A stretch of 64,000 nucleotides of DNA from Sneathia vaginalis (GTDB taxonomy: Bacteria > Fusobacteriota > Fusobacteriia > Fusobacteriales > Leptotrichiaceae): assembly GCF_000973085.1 (NCBI RefSeq), contig NZ_CP011280.1, positions 1,045,287 through 1,109,286 of the forward strand, read 5' to 3'. How positions within the stretch are numbered: the first letter of the stretch is position 1; each line of letters opens with the position of its first letter. Shown one piece after another: positions 7,932-15,736 of the stretch. The notes below the pieces were generated by a model, which was not told the origin of the DNA, did not search any database, and saw only the letters and a program-made list of their open reading frames with translations. Both the position numbers and the translations under genes were made by a program.

Positions 7932-7983
7932 ATAAAAATGCTAGCTTCTATGATTTATATATTTTATCATAAAAGATAGCATC
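7932..7983 (-). terminator. Terminator after the NTF2-like gene
   Basis: Long imperfect hairpin ATGCTA...TATGAT/ATCATA...TAGCAT (about 7938-7982) followed by T-rich sequence on the minus strand. The stretch between it and the uraA promoter holds nothing else recognisable. Confidence 0.75.
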
Positions 7984-8002
7984 ATTATTTAATATATTTT
8001 TC

Positions 8003-8359
8003 TCAATTTTTACTTTCACATCCAAATTCTTTTAAAAATTTAATTTTATTATCTTCTGTCCAGTAAATTAATGACATCCCATCAAATTCACTAACTACAT
8101 TATCATAAACACACTTAAATTTCCACTCTACAACAGTTTGATCTCCCTTATGAAAAAATTGTAATATGTCCCATAGAATAACTTCACCTTTCATATTCCA
8201 TTCATTAAACCACTTTTTTACACTTTTACAATCTTTGTACTTTGGTCCCCAACTTTCAATATATATTACATTATTTGTAAAAATATCTTCTATACCTAAA
8301 TCTTCTCGTTTAAGCCACATTGAAAACCACAAATAAATTATTTTTTCTCTTTTTTCCAT
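8003..8359 (-). CDS. NTF2/SnoaL-like small protein
   Basis: A 118-residue soluble protein with the length and pattern of the SnoaL-like NTF2 fold: N-terminal helix ending in the W/F-rich segment IIYLWFSMWLKRED, strand FTNNVIYIESWGPKY, the helix VKKWFNEW, then strands with alternating hydrophobics (VVEWKFKCVYD, FDGMSLIYWT, IKFLKEFGC). Such proteins bind small ligands or have minor enzymatic roles; none can be assigned. It ends the short transcript that begins with the YARHG-domain gene 16 bases upstream. Confidence 0.7.
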   Translation of the reverse strand: MEKREKIIYLWFSMWLKREDLGIEDIFTNNVIYIESWGPKYKDCKSVKKWFNEWNMKGEVILWDILQFFHKGDQTVVEWKFKCVYDNVVSEFDGMSLIYWTEDNKIKFLKEFGCESKN

Positions 8360-8374
8360 AATATTTTCCTTATT

Positions 8375-9295
8375 TTAATAGCTATTTTCATATTCCTTTA
8401 TTATTCTAACTATTTCCTTTTCCTTAGGAGGTAATATATCCATTATATATGTTGAAGGTTTGTACCAAGATTTTTTAGAAAAATATTCCTTGTATTTAAC
8501 GTCAGTAAAAATATATCCCCTTCTTGCATAGAAGGTATTACGTATTATTCCAAGTTCATCTTTATTAAAATTATTTAAATAATCATAGTTCCCCTTATTT
8601 ATTACTTCGTCATATACCGTATCTGCTGTTGTTAGATCATCATCTGTATAGTCTGTAGATTCTGTTGTAGATTCTGTATTTTGACTTGTATCTTCTGTAC
8701 TATTTTGTGTATTTTCTGAATAATTTTGTGTTTGTTCGTATGTTTGTGTTTCCATATCCTTACCCTTTAAATCACTAAAAATATTTGTTGCAAAAGGAAA
8801 AAATGATATTAAGACTGCGTATTCTATAATACTAATTATGCTAAATATTCCACCAATTATTTGGGTGATAATAAAGATAATAGCCTTTGTATTTTCTCCA
8901 CTATCTACTATCATTTTGTATTTTACTATATCTATAGTATTATCTATAGGTATATATCCATAAATCATAAGTAGTGCTTTTGAGTATTCATCTGCTGGAA
9001 CTAGTCCGTTTAAAAGCAATCTTCTTGTATATGCCTTATTATACCAAAAACCTAAATATATTCTGTATAAAAAAATACCAATGTACATTAAAGCATATAT
9101 CACAATACTACCACTAAAGGCCATTAAAACACATATTACAAATACAAGTATTTCTGATAAAAGCACTTCCAAGAACCCTATAATATCAAGTCTAAATAGT
9201 GGAACTAGCGACCCAAAATATACTGTAATATAGCTAAATCCTACAGCAGAATTCTTAATTTCTGTTTCACTTTTTAAAATTATTCTCTTTGCCAT
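8375..9295 (-). CDS. Membrane protein with C-terminal YARHG domain
   Basis: A 306-residue protein. Residues 1-170 contain several hydrophobic helices (FLEVLLSEILVFVICVLMAFS and others) and a GFWYNKAYTRRLLLNGLVPADEY segment resembling DUF2628-like membrane domains. A threonine/serine/glutamine/asparagine-rich linker follows (about 185-230: QTYEQTQNYSENTQNSTEDT and onward), then a C-terminal YARHG domain (IRNTFYARRGYIF ... YFSKKSWYKP), an extracytoplasmic domain of unknown role. ATG 9295 is preferred over an upstream ATG, because a consensus promoter lies within the upstream extension and GGGAG is placed correctly for 9295. Confidence 0.75.
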   Translation of the reverse strand: MAKRIILKSETEIKNSAVGFSYITVYFGSLVPLFRLDIIGFLEVLLSEILVFVICVLMAFSGSIVIYALMYIGIFLYRIYLGFWYNKAYTRRLLLNGLVPADEYSKALLMIYGYIPIDNTIDIVKYKMIVDSGENTKAIIFIITQIIGGIFSIISIIEYAVLISFFPFATNIFSDLKGKDMETQTYEQTQNYSENTQNSTEDTSQNTESTTESTDYTDDDLTTADTVYDEVINKGNYDYLNNFNKDELGIIRNTFYARRGYIFTDVKYKEYFSKKSWYKPSTYIMDILPPKEKEIVRIIKEYENSY

Positions 9296-9320
9296 ACATA
9301 ATACTCCCGTTTTTTCCTTT

Positions 9321-9349
9321 ATTATATACCAAAAAAACTTCAACTTCAA
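9321..9349 (-). promoter_or_regulatory. Promoter of the YARHG-protein gene
   Basis: Minus strand -35 TTGAAG (9349-9344), 17-bp spacer, -10 TATAAT (9326-9321). It is divergent from the deaminase gene at 9414. Confidence 0.7.
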
Positions 9350-9413
9350 TTTTTTATTACATTTTTTTTAATATTATGATAATATATGTAAAAGCAAAGG
9401 AGTGGAAAAATTT

Positions 9414-10697
9414 ATGAGTATATTAATTAAAAATATTTCCTATCTTGATATAGAGAATGAAAAGATAGTAGATAATATAGATATACTAATTGAAGGCAAT
9501 GTATTTAAAAAAATCGGAACAAATTTAAATATGTGTGCTGATAAAATAATAGACGGGAATAATATGCTAGCAACACCTGGATTTATTAATTCTCATACTC
9601 ATCTTGGAATGAGCTACTTTAGAAATTATGCAGATGATTTGAGTTTAATGGACTGGCTTCAGACTAAAATTTGGCCAATTGAAGACAAATTAAATGATGA
9701 CGATATTTACTGGTCATCTGTATTATCTTTAATTGAAAATATTAAAAGTGGTGTTACAACAGTTTGTGATATGTATTGTTCAATGGAAAAAGTTGCAGAT
9801 GCAACTATACTACTAGGAATACGTGGTGTTTTAACAAGAGGTCTAACAGATTTTGATGGTAAAGGCAAACAAAGGCTGTTAGAACTTGATGAATTGTATA
9901 ATAAATACAACAATGCAGGTAATGGTAGAATTAAAATAGTTCCTGGTCCTCATGCAATATATACTTGTAGTACAGAATACTTAAAAGAAATATCAAAATT
10001 AGCAAAAGAAAAATATGATAATATAATTAACATACATTTATCAGAAACTATTACCGAAATAGAAGATTCAAAAAAACAACATAACCTTACTCCTATTGAA
10101 TATATATCATCTATAGGTCTATTAGAAAATCATGTAATAGCAGCACACTGTGTACATATTACTGATGAAGAAATAGAGCTAATAAAAGGAAAAGACTTCT
10201 ATCCTGTGTATAATCCAAGCTCAAATTTAAAACTTGCAAGTGGATTTACACCTATTGATAAACTTTTAAAGAATAAGATAACTGTAGGTATAGGAACAGA
10301 TGGTGATTCTTCGAATAATAATCAGGATATCCTAGAAGAAATTCATATAGGTGGAATAGTTAATAAGGCTATTGAAATGAATGAAAAAGTTGTCCCAGCA
10401 ATAGAAATGCTTAAAATGGCAACGATTAATGGTGCTACTTCATTAGGACTTAAAAATCTTGGGGTAATAAAGGAAGGATTTTTAGCAGACTTAAATATAT
10501 TTAATTTAGATTCTAATTCTTTCACACCAAGAAACAACCTTATCTCAGCATTAGTATATTCAGCTAAATCATCTGATATACAAACTGTTATCTGTAATGG
10601 TAAGATAGTAATGGAAGATCAGAAAATTCTAAGTGTTAATGAAAAAGATATACGGAATATCATACAAACCAGATGGGAAGAAATACAAAAAAGATAA
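9414..10697 (+). CDS. mtaD: S-adenosylhomocysteine / 5'-methylthioadenosine deaminase (amidohydrolase)
   Basis: Zinc amidohydrolase of 427 residues. Metal and catalytic motifs in order: SHTHLGMSYFRNYADDLSLMDWL (HxH), a conserved His in PGPHAIYTCS, HLSET with the catalytic Glu-type segment, AAHCVHITDEE and GTDGDSSNNNQD (final Asp ligand). The DLSLMDWLQTKIWP region is typical of the MtaD/SAH deaminase group rather than guanine deaminase. The product would deaminate SAH or MTA to inosyl derivatives. ATG 9414 is chosen over GTG 9402 because GTG overlaps the AAAGGAG site. A methionine-type importer lies downstream, fitting a role in methyl-cycle salvage. Confidence 0.85.
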   Translation: MSILIKNISYLDIENEKIVDNIDILIEGNVFKKIGTNLNMCADKIIDGNNMLATPGFINSHTHLGMSYFRNYADDLSLMDWLQTKIWPIEDKLNDDDIYWSSVLSLIENIKSGVTTVCDMYCSMEKVADATILLGIRGVLTRGLTDFDGKGKQRLLELDELYNKYNNAGNGRIKIVPGPHAIYTCSTEYLKEISKLAKEKYDNIINIHLSETITEIEDSKKQHNLTPIEYISSIGLLENHVIAAHCVHITDEEIELIKGKDFYPVYNPSSNLKLASGFTPIDKLLKNKITVGIGTDGDSSNNNQDILEEIHIGGIVNKAIEMNEKVVPAIEMLKMATINGATSLGLKNLGVIKEGFLADLNIFNLDSNSFTPRNNLISALVYSAKSSDIQTVICNGKIVMEDQKILSVNEKDIRNIIQTRWEEIQKR

Positions 10698-10702
10698 AAT
10701 GG

Positions 10703-10725
10703 AATGCAGCTGTGCTGCATTTTTT
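10703..10725 (+). terminator. Terminator of the deaminase gene
   Basis: Perfect 8-bp stem AATGCAGC/GCTGCATT with a TGT loop, followed by TTTT, five bases after the stop codon. Confidence 0.92.
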
Positions 10726-10816
10726 CATTATACGAAATATTAAATTCAAATATTTTTACTTATCCCTTTAATTTCTTAATTGTTAAAAGAATATTTTTTT
10801 AATTTGTAAAATATAC

Positions 10817-10845
10817 TTGAAATTTGTTATTGTAAATAATACTAT
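10817..10845 (+). promoter_or_regulatory. Promoter of the metNIQ-like operon
   Basis: -35 TTGAAA (10817-10822), 17-bp spacer, -10 TACTAT (10840-10845). The transcript would start a few bases before the GGAGG ribosome site, leaving no room for a SAM riboswitch or T-box. Confidence 0.8.
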
Positions 10846-10862
10846 ACAATTAAGGAGGCAAA

Positions 10863-11465
10863 ATGATTAAAGTTACTAATTTAAAAAAACAATTGCCAGA
10901 ATTCTGTATTGACTTAAATTTCACTATACAAAAATCATGTATATTTGGAATAGTTGGTAGATCTGGTAGTGGTAAAACAACCACTTTAAAAATGCTACAA
11001 GGTCTTTTAAAGTATGATAGTGGCAATATACAACTAGATGGAAGTAGTAATTTAATATTCCAAGATTTTAATTTGTTAAATAATTTAAATGTATTTGACA
11101 ATGTTAATCTGGCTCTTAAATTAAAGGGTATAAAAGAAAAAGATACTGTAGTTGAAATTTTAAGTTTCGTAGGTTTAAAAGATTTTATGAATAAGTTTCC
11201 TAGTCAATTATCTGGTGGACAAAAACAAAGAGTCTGTATAGCAAGAGCCTTAGTTACAAGACCAGATATCATATTTTGTGATGAACCTACTGCATCACTA
11301 GATACAAAAACAAGTTTTGAAATTATACGCCTTTTCAAAAAAATACGAGAAGAGTACAAAACTACCATAGTTATTGTAAGTCATGATCTTGATGTTATTA
11401 AATACCTTTGTGATAAGGTTATGATAATGAAAGATGGTAAGGGGTTGATAAAAGATGGACTATGA
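10863..11465 (+). CDS. metN: Methionine-type ABC importer, ATPase subunit
   Basis: ABC ATPase of 200 residues with Walker A GRSGSGKTT (37-45), Q-loop NLIFQDFN, signature LSGGQKQR, Walker B IIFCDEPTAS and switch His (VIVSHD). It is shorter than usual MetN (about 340): the C-terminal regulatory NIL/ACT domain that senses methionine is absent, and the protein stops soon after the nucleotide-binding core. It overlaps the permease gene by 11 bases. Substrate assignment relies on the NlpA/MetQ-type binding protein in the same operon. Confidence 0.85.
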   Translation: MIKVTNLKKQLPEFCIDLNFTIQKSCIFGIVGRSGSGKTTTLKMLQGLLKYDSGNIQLDGSSNLIFQDFNLLNNLNVFDNVNLALKLKGIKEKDTVVEILSFVGLKDFMNKFPSQLSGGQKQRVCIARALVTRPDIIFCDEPTASLDTKTSFEIIRLFKKIREEYKTTIVIVSHDLDVIKYLCDKVMIMKDGKGLIKDGL

Positions 11466-12084
11466 ATTAATACAAGCATTGCGTGAAACACTTATCATGA
11501 TTACAATACCCACTGTAATATCAATATTATTTGGTATTCCCATAGGGGCTTGTATCTATTTAAAAAATAGATTCAGTATATTTTGTAATATATTCGTAAA
11601 TACAATAAGAAGTATACCATACTTGCTGTTTGTAATACTCCTAATACCACTTACAAGATTAATATTCTCAACAGCATTTGGTGTTTTACCTGCAACTTTA
11701 CCCTTATGTTTTGTAGGTATTGCTACTTTTTCAAGATTTGTAGAACAATCATTTTGTGATGTAAATACAGGTGTAATTGAATTAGCAAAATCTATGAAAG
11801 TTTCAAATTATCAATTAGTTAGATATTTTTTAATAGTTGAATCAAGACAAAGCTTAGTCCTAGGATTAACATCAAGCATGATAAGTATAATCTCATATTC
11901 AACTGTAATGGGTATTGTTGGTGGAGGTGGTATAGGTGACTATGCTATTCGCTACGGATACTATGAATTCAATATGCAAGTTGTATACAAAGCTATTCTT
12001 TGTATAGTAATTTTAGTGTTCACTATACAAATATTAGGTAAAAAAATATCAGAGATACTAGATAAGAAAGGAATAGATAAATGA
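11455..12084 (+). CDS. metI: Methionine-type ABC importer, permease subunit
   Basis: Inner-membrane permease of 209 residues with five or so helices. The opening LIQALRETLIMITIPTVIS, the RSIPYLLFVILLIPLTR segment and the EAA-like coupling loop (VIELAKSMKVSNYQLVRYFLIVESR) followed by GIVGGGGIGDYAIRYGYYEF are classic MetI. It lies between the ATPase gene and the binding-protein gene with overlaps on both sides. Confidence 0.9.
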   Translation: MDYELIQALRETLIMITIPTVISILFGIPIGACIYLKNRFSIFCNIFVNTIRSIPYLLFVILLIPLTRLIFSTAFGVLPATLPLCFVGIATFSRFVEQSFCDVNTGVIELAKSMKVSNYQLVRYFLIVESRQSLVLGLTSSMISIISYSTVMGIVGGGGIGDYAIRYGYYEFNMQVVYKAILCIVILVFTIQILGKKISEILDKKGIDK

Positions 12085-12857
12085 AGAAAATTTTAACAGT
12101 ATGTTTTAGTATGTTTTTAACAGTATTATCATTCTCAAATGATAAATTAATTAGAATTGCAGCTTCAGTATATCCAATGGAGAAAATTGTAAGAATTGCT
12201 GCAAAAGACTTAGAAAAAAAGGGATACAAAGTAGAAGTTAGAGTTTTAACTGACTACAAAACAGCAAATATTGGATTAAACGCTGGAGACTTAGATGCTA
12301 ACTTTCATCAACATGAACCTTTTATGAATTTTTTCAATAAGAAAGCTAATGCACATTTAGTGAAAGTAAGAGCAATATATGATGTGTATGTTGGATTTTA
12401 CTCAAAGAAACATAAATCAATTAACCAATTACCTAAAGGTAGTACAATAGCTATACCTAATGATCCAACTAATCAATCTCGTGCACTTTTAATACTACAA
12501 AAAGCTGGATTAATTAGACTAAACAAACATAATGGATTAGCTTCAGTAAATGATGTTATATGGACAAAAAATTCATACAAATTTATGCAAATACCTATAC
12601 CATCATTAGTACAAGCATACCAAGAAGCAGATCTTGTATTTAACTGGCCTTCACATATGAGAAAAATAGGGGTTAGTGTAAAAGATGCATTATTAAAAGA
12701 AAAAGATGGTAATAACACATATGCAATAATACTAGCTTCAAGAAGCGATAACAAGAACTCTAAGAAAATTAAGGACCTTGAAAAAGCAATGACAAGTAAA
12801 AGTGTTAAAGATTTCCTAAGAAAAGAGTATAAGGAAGAAGGATATCCTGTATTCTAG
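12081..12857 (+). CDS. metQ: MetQ/NlpA-family substrate-binding protein
   Basis: Periplasmic binding protein of 258 residues: signal peptide MKKILTVCFSMFLTVLSFS, then the NlpA core (IRIAASVYPMEKIVRIA, NAGDLDANFHQHEPFM, TIAIPNDPTNQSRALLILQKAGLI). Family members bind methionine. MetQ is normally a lipoprotein, but here no cysteine follows the signal peptide, so this one appears soluble in the periplasm. That makes sense for a diderm but is unusual. The ATG overlaps the metI stop codon. Methionine versus another D/L-amino acid is not resolved by sequence. Confidence 0.88.
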   Translation: MKKILTVCFSMFLTVLSFSNDKLIRIAASVYPMEKIVRIAAKDLEKKGYKVEVRVLTDYKTANIGLNAGDLDANFHQHEPFMNFFNKKANAHLVKVRAIYDVYVGFYSKKHKSINQLPKGSTIAIPNDPTNQSRALLILQKAGLIRLNKHNGLASVNDVIWTKNSYKFMQIPIPSLVQAYQEADLVFNWPSHMRKIGVSVKDALLKEKDGNNTYAIILASRSDNKNSKKIKDLEKAMTSKSVKDFLRKEYKEEGYPVF

Positions 12858-12875
12858 ATGTATATTAAAAATGGG

Positions 12876-12903
12876 GTTATGATTCAATTCATAACTCTTT
12901 TTC
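12876..12903 (+). terminator. Terminator of the metNIQ-like operon
   Basis: Stem GTTATGA/TCATAAC (12876-12895) followed by TCTTTTTC, 18 bases after the metQ stop codon. Confidence 0.85.
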
Positions 12904-12910
12904 TTTACAT

Positions 12911-12940
12911 AAAAAAATGCACTCCCATGAGAGTGCAAAA
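12911..12940 (-). terminator. Terminator of rpsT
   Basis: Stem GCACTC/GAGTGC (12919-12936) with a T run on the minus strand (A run 12911-12917 on +). It lies back to back with the metQ terminator between convergent genes. Confidence 0.85.
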
Positions 12941-12961
12941 TAATACATTTTTAAAAATTTA

Positions 12962-13225
12962 TTATCCTAGTGCTTTAACTTTTAGAGATAATCTAGACTT
13001 GTATCTTGAAGCAGTATTTTTCTTTAATACTCCTTTAGTAACTGATTTATCTAATTCTTTGAAAGCTAATGATAAAGTTGATTTTGCTTCTTCAACATTC
13101 TTAGCTTCAACAGCTACAAGAACTTTTTTAACGAAAGTCTTAACTCTGCTTTTTATTGCTTGATTTCTAAGTCTATTTCTTTCTCCTAAAACAACTCTTT
13201 TTTTAGATGATTTAGTATGTGCCAT
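12962..13225 (-). CDS. rpsT: 30S ribosomal protein S20
   Basis: An 87-residue basic protein with the S20 layout (MAHTKSSKKRV start, RLRNQAIKSRVKTFVKK, C-terminal KNTASRYKSRLSLKVKAL). It binds 16S rRNA during 30S assembly. Monocistronic with its own promoter and terminator; ribosome site GGAGG. Confidence 0.97.
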   Translation of the reverse strand: MAHTKSSKKRVVLGERNRLRNQAIKSRVKTFVKKVLVAVEAKNVEEAKSTLSLAFKELDKSVTKGVLKKNTASRYKSRLSLKVKALG

Positions 13226-13259
13226 TTTTCCTCCTTCATTAATTCAATAGTACCTTACA

Positions 13260-13288
13260 ATATTAACATTTTTTATACAAAAAATCAA
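13260..13288 (-). promoter_or_regulatory. Promoter of rpsT
   Basis: Minus strand -35 TTGATT (13288-13283), 17-bp spacer, -10 TAATAT (13265-13260), just beyond the end of the lipoprotein gene. Confidence 0.75.
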
Positions 13289-13292
13289 GTGT

Positions 13293-13553
13293 TTAATATC
13301 CCCCAATTTTACTATCTAAGATTTTACCTTCTTTGTCTATTCTAACCTCATATTGTTTACCATTTTGCATGGTAACAAAGTGGAAAATGCCGTTTTTTAC
13401 ATAAAATCCCACATCCTTATTATCCACTTTTTTTTGATTTTTTTGTTCTAAATATTCCTTATTCGTAGCATAAAGCTTTTTTCTAAGCCTTATACCATCT
13501 ACTTGTGTACAAGATAAAACAAAGAACAATAAAAGTATAATTATTTTCTTCAT
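13293..13553 (-). CDS. Small predicted lipoprotein, unknown function
   Basis: An 86-residue protein with a lipoprotein signal peptide (MKKIIILLLFFVLSC; the cysteine at 15 would be lipidated). The remainder is charged and ends in two predicted strands (KNGIFHFVTMQNGKQYEVRIDKEGKI), suggesting a small beta-sheet domain in the periplasm. The start overlaps the stop of nrnA by 4 bases (ATGA), so it is the last gene of that operon. No family recognised. Confidence 0.7.
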   Translation of the reverse strand: MKKIIILLLFFVLSCTQVDGIRLRKKLYATNKEYLEQKNQKKVDNKDVGFYVKNGIFHFVTMQNGKQYEVRIDKEGKILDSKIGGY

Positions 13554-14473
13554 TTTAATAACCTCTTTGTAACTTCTATTATTTCCTCTAACTTCTTATC
13601 TGTTTTAAAGCCTGATGCTAATATATGTCCACCACCATTAAATTTAGAAGCTATCATATTTACATCTGGTCCTTTAGATCTAAAGCTACCCTTAATTGTG
13701 TTATCACTTTCTTCTTGTAAGAATAATGATACATCAACATCGTCTATAGTCAACATATATTCTGATACACCATCTGTATCATCCTTTGTATATTCACTAT
13801 CCTTAGGTAAGAAAAAGTACATGAATTTTAAACTTTCATCGTATACACCATTTACTATACTCTTTGAAAAAAGACTCGCCTTCTTTCTTGTTTTAGAGAA
13901 TAGTACTTGATATATTTTATTCATATTTATACCAGATTCAGCTAATTTTGAAGCAACTAAAAATGTTTTATCTGTAACATTGTTATGCTTAAAATTACCA
14001 GTATCATTTATTATACCTAAATACATATATGTTGCTATTTTCTTATCTAGAGTAATATTAAATACATCTAAAAATCTATATATTAACTCTGATGCTGATG
14101 AAATATCTACAACGTAATTTATATCAAAATATTTTTTGTTACTTATGTGATGATCTATGGCTATAGTTTTTTTAGCCTTACTTATACTTTCAGTGTCTAT
14201 AGCAACCCTTTCAATATTAGCAACATCTAAAGAGATTAATAAGTCTATTTCATCATTTACTTTATCATATATTTTAGGTAAATAGTCTAGTTTTTCCAAA
14301 TACTTTGGCAATTCATCATTTATACAAACCTTTACTTGCTTAGTTGCATCCATTTTTTCTATCATATATTTAAACGCTACACAAGCACCTATACAATCTC
14401 CATCTGGTCTAACATGACCAACCAATACAATCTTATTAGCCTTTAATATTTCTTCCTTTATTTTTTCTAACAT
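13550..14473 (-). CDS. nrnA: DHH-family phosphoesterase, NrnA-type oligoribonuclease / pAp phosphatase
   Basis: Cytoplasmic enzyme of 307 residues. The DHH domain carries the motifs VGHVRPDGDCIG (near residue 20), LISLDVAN, and AIDHHISN (the DHH triad); the C-terminal DHHA1 domain ends with the substrate-binding GGGHILASGF. This set is typical of NrnA, which degrades nano-RNA and 3'-phosphoadenosine 5'-phosphate. ATG 14473 is chosen over 14503 because GAGG is correctly placed for it and the longer form would overlap the preceding gene. Confidence 0.88.
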   Translation of the reverse strand: MLEKIKEEILKANKIVLVGHVRPDGDCIGACVAFKYMIEKMDATKQVKVCINDELPKYLEKLDYLPKIYDKVNDEIDLLISLDVANIERVAIDTESISKAKKTIAIDHHISNKKYFDINYVVDISSASELIYRFLDVFNITLDKKIATYMYLGIINDTGNFKHNNVTDKTFLVASKLAESGINMNKIYQVLFSKTRKKASLFSKSIVNGVYDESLKFMYFFLPKDSEYTKDDTDGVSEYMLTIDDVDVSLFLQEESDNTIKGSFRSKGPDVNMIASKFNGGGHILASGFKTDKKLEEIIEVTKRLLK

Positions 14474-14483
14474 TCCATACACC

Positions 14484-15155
14484 TCATATATATTTAAATA
14501 CATCCTGTATCATTACTATTATAGTCAAAGTTATTAAGAATAAAAAGCCTATAACATATATCTTTTCTTCTAATTTTTTATCTATTTTAACACCCACCAT
14601 TTTTATTAATGTTAAATAGATTCTACTTCCATCAAGCCCTGGTATAGGTAGTAGGTTTATTATCCCAAGATTTATTGAGATGATAATAAGTAAAAAGGCA
14701 CTTCCTTTAAATATTCCTAGAGCCTTTGTAGTGCTTACAACAGCACTATGTATACCAATAGGACCTGATAAGTCTTTTAATCCTGTTATATGTAAAAATG
14801 CTTCTACCATCTTGTATATCACACCTGTTAAGGAAACAAATGCTTTTACCACATCAAACTTACTAAAGTATAGTATTAATATATACGCTAAAAGAAAGTT
14901 CATAAATATTCCTGCAAGCATTATTACAATTTGACGTGGTTTACTAGTATTTTCTAAGCTTTCCTCATCTAATTTTACATAACCACCTAGTGGTAATAGT
15001 CTTATAGAGAATTTATTATACCCAAATATTTTAGGCCCCATACCTATTGAAAATTCTAGAACCTTAGTCTTAAAAAATACTGCTGTTAAAAAATGCCCTA
15101 ATTCATGAACTACTATAACTATGCTTATTATCACTATCGTTAAAACTACTAACAT
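14484..15155 (-). CDS. Membrane zinc metalloprotease, M50 (site-2 protease / RseP-like), PDZ-less
   Basis: A 223-residue membrane protein. The HELGH zinc motif sits in the first helix (VVHELGHFLTA), the MGPKIFGY and RLLPLGGYVKLDEE segments are typical of RseP, and the third ligand motif appears as LLPIPGLDGSR. RseP proteins are usually 330-450 residues because of one or two PDZ domains between the catalytic halves; here that insert is absent and the halves are joined through the segment around residues 90-130. It could process a membrane-bound regulator or clear signal peptides. It overlaps the TrmB-type gene by 7 bases. Confidence 0.85.
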   Translation of the reverse strand: MLVVLTIVIISIVIVVHELGHFLTAVFFKTKVLEFSIGMGPKIFGYNKFSIRLLPLGGYVKLDEESLENTSKPRQIVIMLAGIFMNFLLAYILILYFSKFDVVKAFVSLTGVIYKMVEAFLHITGLKDLSGPIGIHSAVVSTTKALGIFKGSAFLLIIISINLGIINLLPIPGLDGSRIYLTLIKMVGVKIDKKLEEKIYVIGFLFLITLTIIVMIQDVFKYI

Positions 15156-15736
15156 TTAATTCCTTTCACAATCAAGCTATTTCTTGTGTATACAGCATTT
15201 GCATATACATCATTAATATTTGCAATTAACGCTATTTCATCATCAACTATGCAAATTAATTTTTCAGTATCATCTGTATTAATATGCTCTATTTTGCTAG
15301 TATCTTCAAAATATATATCTGTATATCCAGAAATTACTACCTTATTCTTAGCCTCCATAACCATATCTTTTATCTTTTCCTTTATATTCTCAAGGCCTTC
15401 AATATTGAATACTCTTTCATATTTTTCTTTGTTGTACATTTTATCTAAGTCTTGACCTATAGTTTCTAGGATATAGCTATATTCCCTTTTTAGTCTTTTT
15501 ACTAAGTCTTGGGGATATATGGGGTTATAGTTTTTCTTGTCTGTTTGTGTTGGTATTAGGTATATTATATTCTTTTTAAGTAAGCTTTCTAGACCCATAT
15601 ACACTGTACTTCTAGGTTGATTCATAGCCTTTGATAACTGTGTACCATTTTGACCTTGTTTTTCTAATAACTCTATATATATTAAAGCTTCTATTTCACT
15701 AAAACCTATACACATTAATTTTTCTTTTACACTCAT
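15149..15736 (-). CDS. TrmB-family transcriptional regulator
   Basis: A 195-residue protein with an N-terminal winged helix (VKEKLMCIGFSEIEALIYIELL, then QNGTQLSKAMNQPRSTVYMGLESLLKKNII) typical of TrmB/Sugar-Fermentation-type regulators, followed by a coiled-coil linker and a C-terminal regulatory domain (VVISGYTDIYFED ... KLICIVDDEIALI) like those that bind sugars in TrmB. Ligand unknown. The ATG at 15736 overlaps the MATE gene stop (ATGA); an alternative ATG at 15754 lacks a proper ribosome site. Coexpression with a MATE exporter suggests it may regulate that pump. Confidence 0.75.
   Translation of the reverse strand: MSVKEKLMCIGFSEIEALIYIELLEKQGQNGTQLSKAMNQPRSTVYMGLESLLKKNIIYLIPTQTDKKNYNPIYPQDLVKRLKREYSYILETIGQDLDKMYNKEKYERVFNIEGLENIKEKIKDMVMEAKNKVVISGYTDIYFEDTSKIEHINTDDTEKLICIVDDEIALIANINDVYANAVYTRNSLIVKGIKC

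Noticed and set aside
10726-10862. SAM riboswitch or T-box before the metNIQ-like operon
   Set aside because: A consensus promoter ends only about 10 bases before the ribosome site, leaving no room for an aptamer.
12858-13163. 101-codon plus-strand frame after metQ
   Set aside because: It runs through two terminators and is antisense to rpsT.
13293-13553. Toxin or antitoxin in the rpsT-nrnA gap
   Set aside because: The product has a clear lipoprotein signal and no partner gene.
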